Shown: positions 50,994 to 58,884 of the stretch, piece after piece
How positions within the stretch are numbered: position 1 is the first letter of the stretch
Layout: each line of letters begins with the position of its first letter
Source of the DNA: Planktothrix sp. PCC 11201
Lineage (GTDB): Bacteria > Cyanobacteriota > Cyanobacteriia > Cyanobacteriales > Microcoleaceae
Direction of reading: 5' to 3'
NCBI RefSeq assembly: GCF_900009135.1
Contig: NZ_LT797711.1
Coordinates: 208,373 to 272,372, forward strand
Length of the DNA stretch: 64,000 nucleotides
Made by a program: the position numbers and the translations under genes
The notes under the pieces: generated by a model
Told to the model about the DNA's origin: nothing
What the model saw: the letters and a program-made list of their open reading frames with translations, nothing else
Database searches by the model: none

Positions 50994-52079
50994 ATGGAAA
51001 TCGGTATTCCCAAAGAAATCAAGGATCAGGAATTTAGGGTGGGCTTGAATCCTGATAGTGTCAGGGTTTGCACGGAAAAAGGCCATCAAGTTTTTGTAGA
51101 AACAAGTGCCGGGGAGGGTTCAGGGTTCAGCGATCGCGATTATACACGAGCCGGAGCCACAATCGTTAATTCTGCGATCGATGCCTGGGGTCGGGAACTT
51201 GTAGTTAAGGTCAAAGAACCTTTACCCGCCGAATATGGGTTAATTCAAAAAAATCAACTGTTGTTTACTTACCTACATCTAGCTGCTGATCGGGAACTCA
51301 CCGAGGAATTAATTAAAAGTGGTGTCCATGGAATTGCTTATGAAACCGTAGAACTTCCCGATGGCCGATTACCGTTATTAACTCCCATGAGTATCATCGC
51401 CGGACGTTTATCTATTCAGTTTGGCTCCCGTTATTTAGAACGACAACAGGGAGGTAGAGGAGTTCTTTTAGCCGGAATTCCCGGGGTAAAAGCCGGAAAA
51501 GTCGTGATTTTAGGCGGGGGTGTAGTCGGGACTGAAGCGGCGAGAATTGCCATCGGAATGGGGGCACAGGTTCAAATTTTAGATGTGAATTTGGATCGGT
51601 TAGCTTATTTAGAAACGGTGTTTGGTTCGAGTGTGGAATTACTCTATAGTCATCCCTCTCAAATTGAAGAAAGCGTTCCTGAAGCTGACTTATTAATTGG
51701 TGCGGTTTTAATCCTCGGAAAACGCGCTCCTAAATTAGTTTCTCGTAATTTAGTTGCCCAAATGCGCCCCGGTTCTGTGATTGTGGATGTAGCGGTGGAT
51801 CAAGGGGGATGTATTGAAACCCTACGTCCGACCTCCCACACCTATCCCACCTATATTCAAGAGGGTGTTGTTCATTATGGGGTTCCTAATATGCCCGGAG
51901 CCGTACCTTGGACAGCAACCCAAGCCCTAAATAATAGTACCTTACCCTACGTTATTCAGTTAGCTGATAAAGGACTCAAGGCCTTAGAATTAAATCCGGT
52001 TTTAGCCAAGGGATTAAATGTGGAAAATCATCATTTAGTCCATCCGGCTGTGCGGGAAGTTTTTCCTGATTTAGTTTAA
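50994..52079 (+). CDS. ald: Alanine dehydrogenase
   Basis: Alanine dehydrogenase interconverts L-alanine and pyruvate plus ammonium with NAD. The 361-residue length is standard. Motifs: MEIGIPKEIKDQEFRVGLNP at the N-terminus, VKVKEPLPAEY (about 70-80), LFTYLHLAAD with the catalytic His, and the Rossmann VVILGGGVVGTEAARIAIGM (about 168-187), then HYGVPNMPGAVPWTAT. It is monocistronic, divergent from murA. Confidence 0.93.
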   Translation: MEIGIPKEIKDQEFRVGLNPDSVRVCTEKGHQVFVETSAGEGSGFSDRDYTRAGATIVNSAIDAWGRELVVKVKEPLPAEYGLIQKNQLLFTYLHLAADRELTEELIKSGVHGIAYETVELPDGRLPLLTPMSIIAGRLSIQFGSRYLERQQGGRGVLLAGIPGVKAGKVVILGGGVVGTEAARIAIGMGAQVQILDVNLDRLAYLETVFGSSVELLYSHPSQIEESVPEADLLIGAVLILGKRAPKLVSRNLVAQMRPGSVIVDVAVDQGGCIETLRPTSHTYPTYIQEGVVHYGVPNMPGAVPWTATQALNNSTLPYVIQLADKGLKALELNPVLAKGLNVENHHLVHPAVREVFPDLV

Positions 52080-52089
52080 TTCCTATTCT

Positions 52090-52108
52090 GGGCGAGGAGA
52101 CCTCGCCC
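52090..52108. terminator. Palindrome between convergent ald and Ap4A phosphorylase genes
   Basis: GGGCGAGG-AGA-CCTCGCCC (52090-52108) is an 8-bp perfect stem followed by CCTAC, so it belongs to the GTAGGGGCGA repeat family. It fills the whole 29-bp gap and probably stops both transcripts. The minus-strand gene's TAG stop (52109-52111) is part of the repeat. Confidence 0.6.
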
Positions 52109-53023
52109 CTACAACCCGACTTGTTTTAAAACCGTTAAGGGATGATAGGATTTCAGGTTTTGAAGTTGTTCTGAATTTTTAACTAATAACGCCCCGGCAA
52201 ATCCTAAAGAATTAATCGAAATTCCCTCAAATTTTTCTTGAGATCGAGGAACAATCATCATCCAATTTCGAGTCGCTAATAAATTATAAGCCCCGGATTG
52301 AAAGGGCTGATCTCCAACGGATAAGCCCACTTTTTCTAATAACTCAAAATATAATTCTAAAGTAAAAATTGCGGCGGCGGTCGGTTGATTAATCCAGTCA
52401 GAATTAAAGGAAGCGATCGCATGAACAAAAGGAAATTCAGGAATTATACCAATAGAATTATTAAACTGTACAGAAGCGATCGCAGGTTCAATCGGAAGAT
52501 TAATCCCCTCTGGAACTAATGGAAAGGGAACTAATTGTAAATGTTTATGCCGCTGACTCGCCCCGGCTAATTTTCCCCCATTATAAAAAACTAAACCGTC
52601 AATTTCTGCTAAACCCAGCCACATCGCCTCAAAATCCGATGAAGTAAGCCAGGTTTCCTGTTCTTCAAATTGTCGGGTAACGATTAATAAATGATGATCA
52701 ACAACATTAAATTTATTCAGTAAACATAAATGAGTTTCTGATAAATCGCCAACAAATAAATCCTGTTCATAGGGCAGAAACGGATTAAATTCTTGACCGG
52801 ATTTAGCTAATTTTTTTTGCTGTTTTTTCTTGGCTTTCTGTTTTTTTGCTAAGTTAGACAGAACTCTCACCAAAAAGCGAATATTTCCCGCCTCTATAAA
52901 ATTATAATCCGTGGGAATTGATGCCAATGCACCACAATTGATCGCATATTCGGTTTGAGTAATTATTCGTTGCCATAATGTACCCGACGGTAACATCAAG
53001 TTTGCAGGTGTTGTACTGATCAT
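52109..53023 (-). CDS. ATP adenylyltransferase / Ap4A phosphorylase-like HIT-superfamily protein
   Basis: The 304-residue protein matches Ap4A phosphorylase II-type enzymes, which split diadenosine tetraphosphate into ATP and ADP. The GalT-like catalytic motif is ASQRHKHLQLVPFP (HxHxx), preceded by FNVVDHHLLIVTRQFEEQET and LVFYNGGKLAG. A Lys-rich insert (LAKKQKAKKKQQKKLAKS, about 57-74) is unusual. It is 27 bp downstream of the DJ-1 gene on the same strand. Confidence 0.85.
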   Translation of the reverse strand: MISTTPANLMLPSGTLWQRIITQTEYAINCGALASIPTDYNFIEAGNIRFLVRVLSNLAKKQKAKKKQQKKLAKSGQEFNPFLPYEQDLFVGDLSETHLCLLNKFNVVDHHLLIVTRQFEEQETWLTSSDFEAMWLGLAEIDGLVFYNGGKLAGASQRHKHLQLVPFPLVPEGINLPIEPAIASVQFNNSIGIIPEFPFVHAIASFNSDWINQPTAAAIFTLELYFELLEKVGLSVGDQPFQSGAYNLLATRNWMMIVPRSQEKFEGISINSLGFAGALLVKNSEQLQNLKSYHPLTVLKQVGL

Positions 53024-53050
53024 TTGAACAATAGCTATGATTTAATAGTT

Positions 53051-53686
53051 TTAAAAATTCAGAGGATTTAAGGGTTTAGGAATGAGGGTAACTTTAGTTT
53101 TAGGTTTCCAGTCATATTCCATATATTTGGCCGTTTTTAAAGCCTTACTATCCCCTAAAAGTTTGGCTACAACATAAAGAGACATATCAATTCCCGCCGA
53201 AATTCCCGCCGCCGTAATAATTTTTCCATTATCAACAAATCGTTGATTATCAACAACCGTGGTTTGGGGTGCCATCGCCTGTAATTGATCTAAAGCCAGA
53301 TGATGAGTTGTTGCCACTAAACCATCTAATAAACCCACTTTTGCTAAGAGTAAAGACCCCGTACAAACTGATAAAATTAATTCAGCATGATAGCCTTTAG
53401 ATTGAATCCAGGCTAGAATTTGCAGTTGATTCAGAGCCTCTCTAGTCCCAATCCCCCCGGGAATAATAATAATATCAGGGGGAGGACTATCTAATAGGGT
53501 ACAATCGGGATTAAAACTTAAACCATAATGGCATTGAACCGCATTTAAAGTTTCCGCCACTAGGAACACATTAAAAGGTTTATCCTCATTAATTTCTGAT
53601 GTAATAGAAAATACCTCAAAAGGGCCAATAAAATCCAGCAGTTGAACCCCATTAAAAATTAAAATAGCAACATTTGTTTGAGTCAT
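53051..53686 (-). CDS. DJ-1/PfpI family protein
   Basis: The 211-residue protein has the DJ-1/PfpI fold with NVAILIFNGVQLLDFIGPFE at the start and the reactive Cys in LSVCTGSLLLA (about 105-115), and IIIPGGIGTREA. The LDF-GP-E start and TGSLLLA elbow resemble isonitrile hydratase and AraC-linked DJ-1 domains. The substrate is unknown. It probably shares an operon with the Ap4A phosphorylase gene 27 bp downstream. Confidence 0.8.
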   Translation of the reverse strand: MTQTNVAILIFNGVQLLDFIGPFEVFSITSEINEDKPFNVFLVAETLNAVQCHYGLSFNPDCTLLDSPPPDIIIIPGGIGTREALNQLQILAWIQSKGYHAELILSVCTGSLLLAKVGLLDGLVATTHHLALDQLQAMAPQTTVVDNQRFVDNGKIITAAGISAGIDMSLYVVAKLLGDSKALKTAKYMEYDWKPKTKVTLIPKPLNPLNF

Positions 53687-53726
53687 GGGTCAGTAATCCT
53701 AAAAAAAAGGGATAAAAGATTAAAAT

Positions 53727-54101
53727 ATGTTAAAAAAGTGTCTGAGGCTCCAAAATATTGTTCTGGTTATTTTGATCACTCTAGCAATTGTACTGGGTTG
53801 GAATCATTTAACTTTAGCACAAGGCTCTACCACTCAGCTTGAATATCGGATGAGTCGATTAGAAGCACAGGTATCTCAACTCATTGGACAGATTAATAGT
53901 CTGCAATATCAAACGTCAGGTACAACAGTAATCCAGGTTAAACCCGATCCCACAAATCCTGCTCCCGAACTCAAAAATCCTTTGATGTCCGGCGATCCCA
54001 TGTTTGATCGGTTAGCAACATTAGCGATTGAAACCAAACAAGATGTCCAAGAACTTCAGAAACAAATGGCGGAGTTAAAAGCACAATTAGAAACTCAATA
54101 A
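53727..54101 (+). CDS. Exported or anchored small coiled-coil protein
   Basis: A 124-residue protein with an N-terminal hydrophobic segment (IVLVILITLAIVLGWNHLTL, about 11-30), a coiled-coil (about 38-62), a Pro/Asn-rich linker and a second coiled coil (about 95-122). I do not recognise a family; it looks like a cyanobacterial periplasmic or lumenal structural protein. Divergent from the DJ-1 gene, 40 bp away. Confidence 0.6.
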   Translation: MLKKCLRLQNIVLVILITLAIVLGWNHLTLAQGSTTQLEYRMSRLEAQVSQLIGQINSLQYQTSGTTVIQVKPDPTNPAPELKNPLMSGDPMFDRLATLAIETKQDVQELQKQMAELKAQLETQ

Positions 54102-54236
54102 TTTAGGGTTAAAATTAGTCATCTAATCAGGCCCAAAAAATAGGTGCTGCCATGATCTGAGGAGTTAAAGATGTTCTCCTCATCTTAGAAGATTGATCAG
54201 AAGCAGCACAGTGTTTAAAAATTGATGATGTTTAAA

Positions 54237-54353
54237 CTATACAATGATGCCGAAATAGTAAGCGGCAACTAAAAAGTTAATTCCTAACAGAAGAATTGCC
54301 CAAAATGCACGAAAGGTATAAGAGCCGCTGGATTTTTGAGTTTTGCTAGCCAT
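54237..54353 (-). CDS. psaX: Photosystem I subunit PsaX
   Basis: A 38-residue frame from the ATG at 54353 to TAG at 54237. It begins MASKTQKSSGSYTFRAFWAI and continues through GINFLVAAYYFGI, which closely matches the Thermosynechococcus PsaX I remember. PsaX is a single-helix peripheral subunit of cyanobacterial photosystem I that binds a chlorophyll. The frame is too short for ordinary gene callers. It is 28 bp before the lipA stop codon, on the same strand as lipA. Confidence 0.88.
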   Translation of the reverse strand: MASKTQKSSGSYTFRAFWAILLLGINFLVAAYYFGIIV

Positions 54354-54380
54354 ATTTGGTTCCTAAATACAATGATCCAA

Positions 54381-55340
54381 TTAAACCACAGAAGCAACTG
54401 AATCGGGATCGGACTCTCCAGCATGATAGGAACTCCGAACTAATGGCCCAGAGCGGACATGAGCAAACCCGATTTTGGTCGCGATCGCTCCCAAACGCTC
54501 AAATTCCTCCGGTGTCCAATATTTCCGCACGGGCAGATGTTCCAGGGACGGACGCATATATTGACCCAGGGTAATTCGGTCGCATCCGGCTTCGCGTAAA
54601 TCTTCTAGGGTTTGAATAATTTCGGCTTCGGTTTCTCCGTGTCCCAACATGAGGCCGGATTTTGTAGGAATGCCGGGATTAAGTTGTTTCACAATTCTTA
54701 ATACATCTAACGATCTCCCATACTTAGCCCCCCTTCTCACGGGTGCTTGTAGCCTTTGGACTGTTTCGACATTATGGTTATAACAGGCGGGTTCTGCTTG
54801 AACTACGGTGGCAATCCGTTGATATTGGAGTTCTTGGGGATTACCGCCCCCTTGCCCGCCCCAAAAATCCGCCGTTAGGACTTCGATCTGGGTTTCGGGG
54901 TTAAGTTCTCGAATTCTGTCCATCGTCGCCACAAACCAGCCCGCCCCCCCATCGGCTAAATCATCCCGGGCCACGGAAGTTAAAACCACATAGCCTAACC
55001 CTAAAATTTGTACGGCTTCGGCTACTTTTTGAGGTTCTTCGGGATCAAGGGGCATCGGTGCATGGCCCTTATCCACCTGACAAAAGCCACAGGAGCGGGT
55101 ACAAGTCGGCCCCATTAATAAAAAAGTTGCGGTTTTCTGGGCATAACATTCCCCCCGGTTGGGACAACGACCTTCTTCACAAATAGTATGAATTTGACGC
55201 TGTTTGATAATCCGTTGTACGGAGGATAATTCACTGGCTTTACCGATGGGACGACGTAACCAATCAGGTATTGGTTGAATCACATTTTGATCCCGATCAC
55301 GATAGGATGGTGCTGGGGCTGAATCAGCGACAGACGACAT
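54381..55340 (-). CDS. lipA: Lipoyl synthase
   Basis: LipA inserts two sulfurs into octanoyl groups to make lipoyl cofactor. I use the ATG at 55340; the frame opens two codons earlier with TTG. The radical-SAM CxxxCxxC is CTRSCGFC, and the auxiliary cluster Cys pattern is [12 protein letters not shown] near the N-terminus, followed by [10 protein letters not shown]. The C-terminal VRSSYHAGE contains the conserved RSSY Ser that ligates the auxiliary cluster. Its length is normal. Confidence 0.95.
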   Translation of the reverse strand: MSSVADSAPAPSYRDRDQNVIQPIPDWLRRPIGKASELSSVQRIIKQRQIHTICEEGRCPNRGECYAQKTATFLLMGPTCTRSCGFCQVDKGHAPMPLDPEEPQKVAEAVQILGLGYVVLTSVARDDLADGGAGWFVATMDRIRELNPETQIEVLTADFWGGQGGGNPQELQYQRIATVVQAEPACYNHNVETVQRLQAPVRRGAKYGRSLDVLRIVKQLNPGIPTKSGLMLGHGETEAEIIQTLEDLREAGCDRITLGQYMRPSLEHLPVRKYWTPEEFERLGAIATKIGFAHVRSGPLVRSSYHAGESDPDSVASVV

Positions 55341-55481
55341 ATTCAAGTTCCGTTGCTATTTTGGCTTCTTCTCAGATTAATCTAGTTATGTATTCTAAAG
55401 ATGCAGGTATTTTTAATCATTGGGTGACTTTAACCCAATATAATAATAGTTAACGCATCATTATCATTATGGGAGTTCGTT

Positions 55482-56051
55482 GTGACAGGTCGGAAAATAC
55501 TGGTTATTGATGATAGTAAAGTCATTAGAGTTCGAGTGCGAGAAATGTTACCCCCTGGTAACTTTGAGGTATTAGAAGCCAAAGATGGCAAAGAAGGTCT
55601 CGAATTCGTGCAAAAAGAACACCCCAATTTAATTATGCTGGATTTCCTCCTGCCTAAGTTAAGTGGCTGGGATGTATTTCAGCGAATTCAAGCGGATGAA
55701 ACCTTGCGGCGGATTCCCCTTGTCCTGATGTCGGGACGGAAGGAAGAAGTCACGGAAAAAATTTCTGAACCCTTTCAATATTTTGAATTTATTGAAAAGC
55801 CCTTTGAGAAGAATCAACTGATTTCTGCGATTAAATTGGCTTTCCAAAAAGCTAATCTCCCCCGGCCACCCCTATCCACCCCTGGAACTCCTGCACCTAC
55901 CCCTGCACCTGCTCCTCAAGCTGCTCCGGGTGGAGATGCAACGGATATTGCAGCAATTAAGGCTCAAATGGATAAAATGCAGGCAGAAATAACGGCTCTG
56001 AAAAAACAAGTGTTGCAACTGAAAACATTTATTCAGAAGAAATTACAATAG
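55482..56051 (+). CDS. Response regulator with Pro-rich linker and coiled-coil output
   Basis: The GTG start at 55482 is backed by GGGAG (55471-55475) 6 bases upstream. The receiver domain (about 1-122) is complete: DD pocket (Asp10, Asp11), phosphoacceptor Asp54 in IMLDFLLP, switch Ser84 and Lys106 in IEKPF. A Pro/Ala linker (TPGTPAPTPAPAPQAAP) leads to a coiled coil (about 155-189, IAAIKAQMDKMQAEITALKK). There is no DNA-binding domain, so output is probably by oligomerisation or partner binding. Confidence 0.88.
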   Translation: MTGRKILVIDDSKVIRVRVREMLPPGNFEVLEAKDGKEGLEFVQKEHPNLIMLDFLLPKLSGWDVFQRIQADETLRRIPLVLMSGRKEEVTEKISEPFQYFEFIEKPFEKNQLISAIKLAFQKANLPRPPLSTPGTPAPTPAPAPQAAPGGDATDIAAIKAQMDKMQAEITALKKQVLQLKTFIQKKLQ

Positions 56052-56115
56052 GGAAGTTGACAGTTAACTGTTGAGGGTTGACTGTTAACTATTGATTGGA
56101 AATTGAACAGAAATT

Positions 56116-57141
56116 ATGATACTGGATGCTTCATTTTTGACACAATTAAACGCCGCCATGGATTCATTATTAAAACGAATGAATCTATTTTCCCAGGCTC
56201 GGGTTTTGGTGGTAGGGGATTTAACTTTAGATGAATTTTTGACGGGTCAAGTAGAACGTTTATCCCGTGAAGCTCCGGTATTAATTTTACGTCATGAACA
56301 TACCCATCAAATTCCTGGGGGGGGTGCAAATGCGGTTTACAATTTGGCGAAATTAGGAGCATCGGTTAAGGTTGCTGGACTGGTGGGAAAGGATGATCAA
56401 GGAATTGCTCTTTGTGGAATTTTTGAACAGGCGGGAATTGATATTGGGGGAATTTTTATTGATCCTAACCGTCCCACGGTAACAAAAACTCGGATTTCGG
56501 GTCATGCGCGGCAATCTGTTACCCAACAAATTGTTAGGGTGGATCGCAAATCTGACGAATTACCCGATCTGGAATTACAGTTAAAATTAGCTGAATATAT
56601 TCGTGAAAATATTGATACTGTAGATGCGGTGGTTTGTTCAGATTATGGGGATGGTGTCTTAACTCAAGCGGTAATTGAAGCCGCATTAAAAGCTCCTTTA
56701 ACGATTGTTGATACTCAAAAGGATTTACACAGATTTGCGGGTGCAAGTTTATTTACTCCTAACCTGCCTGAAGCAGAAAAAGCCGTGGGATATTCGATTA
56801 AAAATCAGCCAACTTTACAACAGGCGGGACAGGATTTATTAAGATTAACTCAAGCGAGTTCCATGTTAATTACCCGGGGGGAGGAAGGAATGAGTTTATT
56901 TGAGGGAAATCAACAATTTCAAATCCCACCTTTTAATCGCACGGATGTTTTTGATGTGACCGGGGCTGGGGATACGGTGGTAGCGGCTTTAACCTTGGGT
57001 TTATGTACGGGTTCATCGTTGTGGGAAGCGGCGGTTTTAGGGAATTTAGCTGCTAGTTTAGTCGTGCGTCAATTTGGAACCGCAACAACAACAATTGAAG
57101 AAATGAAAGAGGCGTTGCGATCGCTTTTAAACCCAGAATAG
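56116..57141 (+). CDS. rfaE1: PfkB-family heptose-7-phosphate kinase (RfaE domain I)
   Basis: The 341-residue sugar kinase has the PfkB signatures GGGANAVYNLAKLGASVKVA (about 76-95) and DVTGAGDTVVAAL (about 278-290). The N-terminal VLVVGDLTLDEFLTGQVERL and TKTRISGHARQSVTQQ fit HldE/RfaE domain I, which phosphorylates D-glycero-D-manno-heptose 7-phosphate. The nucleotidyl-transferase domain II is absent. It starts 64 bp after the response regulator gene. Confidence 0.85.
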   Translation: MILDASFLTQLNAAMDSLLKRMNLFSQARVLVVGDLTLDEFLTGQVERLSREAPVLILRHEHTHQIPGGGANAVYNLAKLGASVKVAGLVGKDDQGIALCGIFEQAGIDIGGIFIDPNRPTVTKTRISGHARQSVTQQIVRVDRKSDELPDLELQLKLAEYIRENIDTVDAVVCSDYGDGVLTQAVIEAALKAPLTIVDTQKDLHRFAGASLFTPNLPEAEKAVGYSIKNQPTLQQAGQDLLRLTQASSMLITRGEEGMSLFEGNQQFQIPPFNRTDVFDVTGAGDTVVAALTLGLCTGSSLWEAAVLGNLAASLVVRQFGTATTTIEEMKEALRSLLNPE

Positions 57142-57180
57142 GAAATTACGAATTACGAATAGGTAATTAACTGTTAACTG

Positions 57181-57241
57181 GTAAGGACGGGTTCTGTTAG
57201 ATCTTTGTTAATCACTTAAATCTCGATGAACCCGCCCCTAC
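57181..57241. repeat. 61-bp palindromic element, copy 2
   Basis: GTAAGGACGGGTTC... pairs with GAACCCGCCCCTAC at 57228-57241, around a TAGATCTTTGTTAATCACTT core. It is nearly identical to the next copy. Confidence 0.85.
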
Positions 57242-57260
57242 AAATGATGACTGATTTCGG

Positions 57261-57321
57261 GTAAGGGCGGGTTCTGTTAGATCTTTGTTAATCACCTAAA
57301 TCTCGATGAACCCGCCCCTAC
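57261..57321. repeat. 61-bp palindromic element, copy 3
   Basis: A direct repeat of the copy at 57181, offset by exactly 80 bp, with two or three base differences. Together they fill the leader region upstream of the CADD-like gene. Confidence 0.85.
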
Positions 57322-57389
57322 AACTGATTACTTGACAAATATTGATTTTAAGATAAAATTCTGGGGAACCGATATTTATAGGAAAGCGG

Positions 57390-58088
57390 ATGTTAACCCA
57401 AGATCAACCTTTAACTGAAACAGCATTTCTGGCTAAACTTAACGAAATTATTGAAAGCAATCACCTACTCAAGCATCCCTTCTATCAAATGTGGACGGAA
57501 GGGAAACTGACATTAACCATGTTACAGGAGTATGCCCAAGAATATTATTTGCACGTTCATAACTTCCCCACTTATGTTAGTGCCACCCATGCAGCTTGTG
57601 ATGATATCAATATTCGCAAAATGTTGTTAGAAAACCTGATTGAAGAAGAACGGGGTTCAGCCCATCATCCCGAATTATGGTTACGGTTTGCCGAAGGTTT
57701 AGGAGTAGAACGGAGTGCTGTTCTTGAGCGCCAACCGTTAAATAAAACCCAAGAATCTGTTCAAATTCTGAAAAAATTATCGCGTAGTGAAGAAGCAGAA
57801 AAAGGGTTAGCCGCACTGTACGCTTATGAATCCCAATTTCCTGAAGTTTCCACCACTAAAATTGCCGGATTAGAAGAATTTTATGGGATTGATGAAGAAT
57901 CGGCTTTATCCTTCTTTAAAGTTCATGAAAAAGCCGATGAAATTCATAGTCAAATGACTCGCAAAGCCTTGTTACAACTGTGTCAAACCGCCGAACAACA
58001 ACAAGCAGCATTAGACGCGACACAAAAAGCCGTTGATGCGTTTAATTTGCTCTTAGACGGTGTTTATGAAGAATATTGTCAGAACTAG
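57390..58088 (+). CDS. CADD-like heme-oxygenase-fold diiron protein
   Basis: The 232-residue protein belongs to the PqqC/TenA-like fold. All six diiron ligands of Chlamydia CADD, as I recall them (E81, H88, E142, H174, D178, H181), have counterparts here with consistent spacing: E85, H92, E147, H179, D183, H186. CADD's self-sacrificed Tyr27 also aligns with Tyr32 in HPFYQMW. CADD makes para-aminobenzoate for folate from its own Tyr. This protein may do the same, but other oxidase roles are possible. AGGAAAG precedes the ATG. Confidence 0.75.
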   Translation: MLTQDQPLTETAFLAKLNEIIESNHLLKHPFYQMWTEGKLTLTMLQEYAQEYYLHVHNFPTYVSATHAACDDINIRKMLLENLIEEERGSAHHPELWLRFAEGLGVERSAVLERQPLNKTQESVQILKKLSRSEEAEKGLAALYAYESQFPEVSTTKIAGLEEFYGIDEESALSFFKVHEKADEIHSQMTRKALLQLCQTAEQQQAALDATQKAVDAFNLLLDGVYEEYCQN

Positions 58089-58174
58089 AATTTTAGGCTG
58101 AATTTCGTTTGATTTTTCCTAAAAATATTACCCCTCTTGTTCCCTACCATTAATAAATGGGAGCTAGAATAGAG

Positions 58175-58217
58175 CCCCACCCAACCCTCCCATGAGTAAG
58201 GGAATGGTTGGGTGGGG
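58175..58217. terminator. Strong hairpin after the CADD-like gene
   Basis: CCCCACCCAACC (58175-58186) pairs perfectly with GGTTGGGTGGGG (58206-58217), 86 bp after the stop. No T-run follows. Confidence 0.6.
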
Positions 58218-58269
58218 TAGAGATAAATATAAATATCACAACTGATTTAGAATTTAATATTAGTATTTT

Positions 58270-58297
58270 ATAGAGGCGTTAAAAATAACACCTCTAT
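58270..58297. terminator. Hairpin after the small exported protein gene
   Basis: ATAGAGGCGTT and AACACCTCTAT form an 11-position stem with one mismatch and an AAAAAT loop, 20 bp beyond the minus-strand stop at 58318, between convergent genes. Confidence 0.5.
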
Positions 58298-58317
58298 ATG
58301 AATTCAATCAGAAGAAA

Positions 58318-58728
58318 TTAAATCAGTTCAACGATTCCATTGGAACCAATACTAATACTCTTATGACCTGCCCCTCCAGAGGAAATATTGACGGTTAGTT
58401 CATTTTTTTCTGCATCAAAATTGCCTTTAAATCCCAGAGGAGTCCCATCTATGGTATAAATTAAAATGTTGACTGCCCCCGTTTTAATCTGCGAAAATGC
58501 TAGAACGGTTGATTGTCCACTGGCTAAAATTTTAGACGAATTTTGGCTTAAACCATACTGAATCGGTTTTCCTGCTTCATTGATGAGTCGAACTGTAACC
58601 TTTTGATCGGTTTTTACCCGAAATCCGGTATAAACCTGGGCAGAAATGGGACTAGGGGAGAATATAACGGGAGTAGCGAAACCTAATATTCCGACCAAAG
58701 CAACCGTCGTTAGAAGTTTGATTTTCAT
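58318..58728 (-). CDS. Small exported protein of unknown function
   Basis: A 136-residue protein with a clear signal peptide (LLTTVALVGILGFATPVIF, then SPSPISAQ, cleavage near residue 30). The mature part is a beta-rich 105-residue domain, VRLINEAGKPIQYGLSQNSS followed by Gly/Ser-rich strands. No catalytic motif is evident and I do not recognise the family. Confidence 0.65.
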   Translation of the reverse strand: MKIKLLTTVALVGILGFATPVIFSPSPISAQVYTGFRVKTDQKVTVRLINEAGKPIQYGLSQNSSKILASGQSTVLAFSQIKTGAVNILIYTIDGTPLGFKGNFDAEKNELTVNISSGGAGHKSISIGSNGIVELI

Positions 58729-58884
58729 AGATTTTATGGAATTAAATCAGAATGAGTTTGTCAATTATTCTAATCTATATTTTTGAGATCACAACACAAA
58801 CTAATAATTTTTCCGGCTTGTCTCCGATGAAAATTTTAGATTTTCTCAACATTTGATCGGATCACAATATACAGCAAAAATCTC

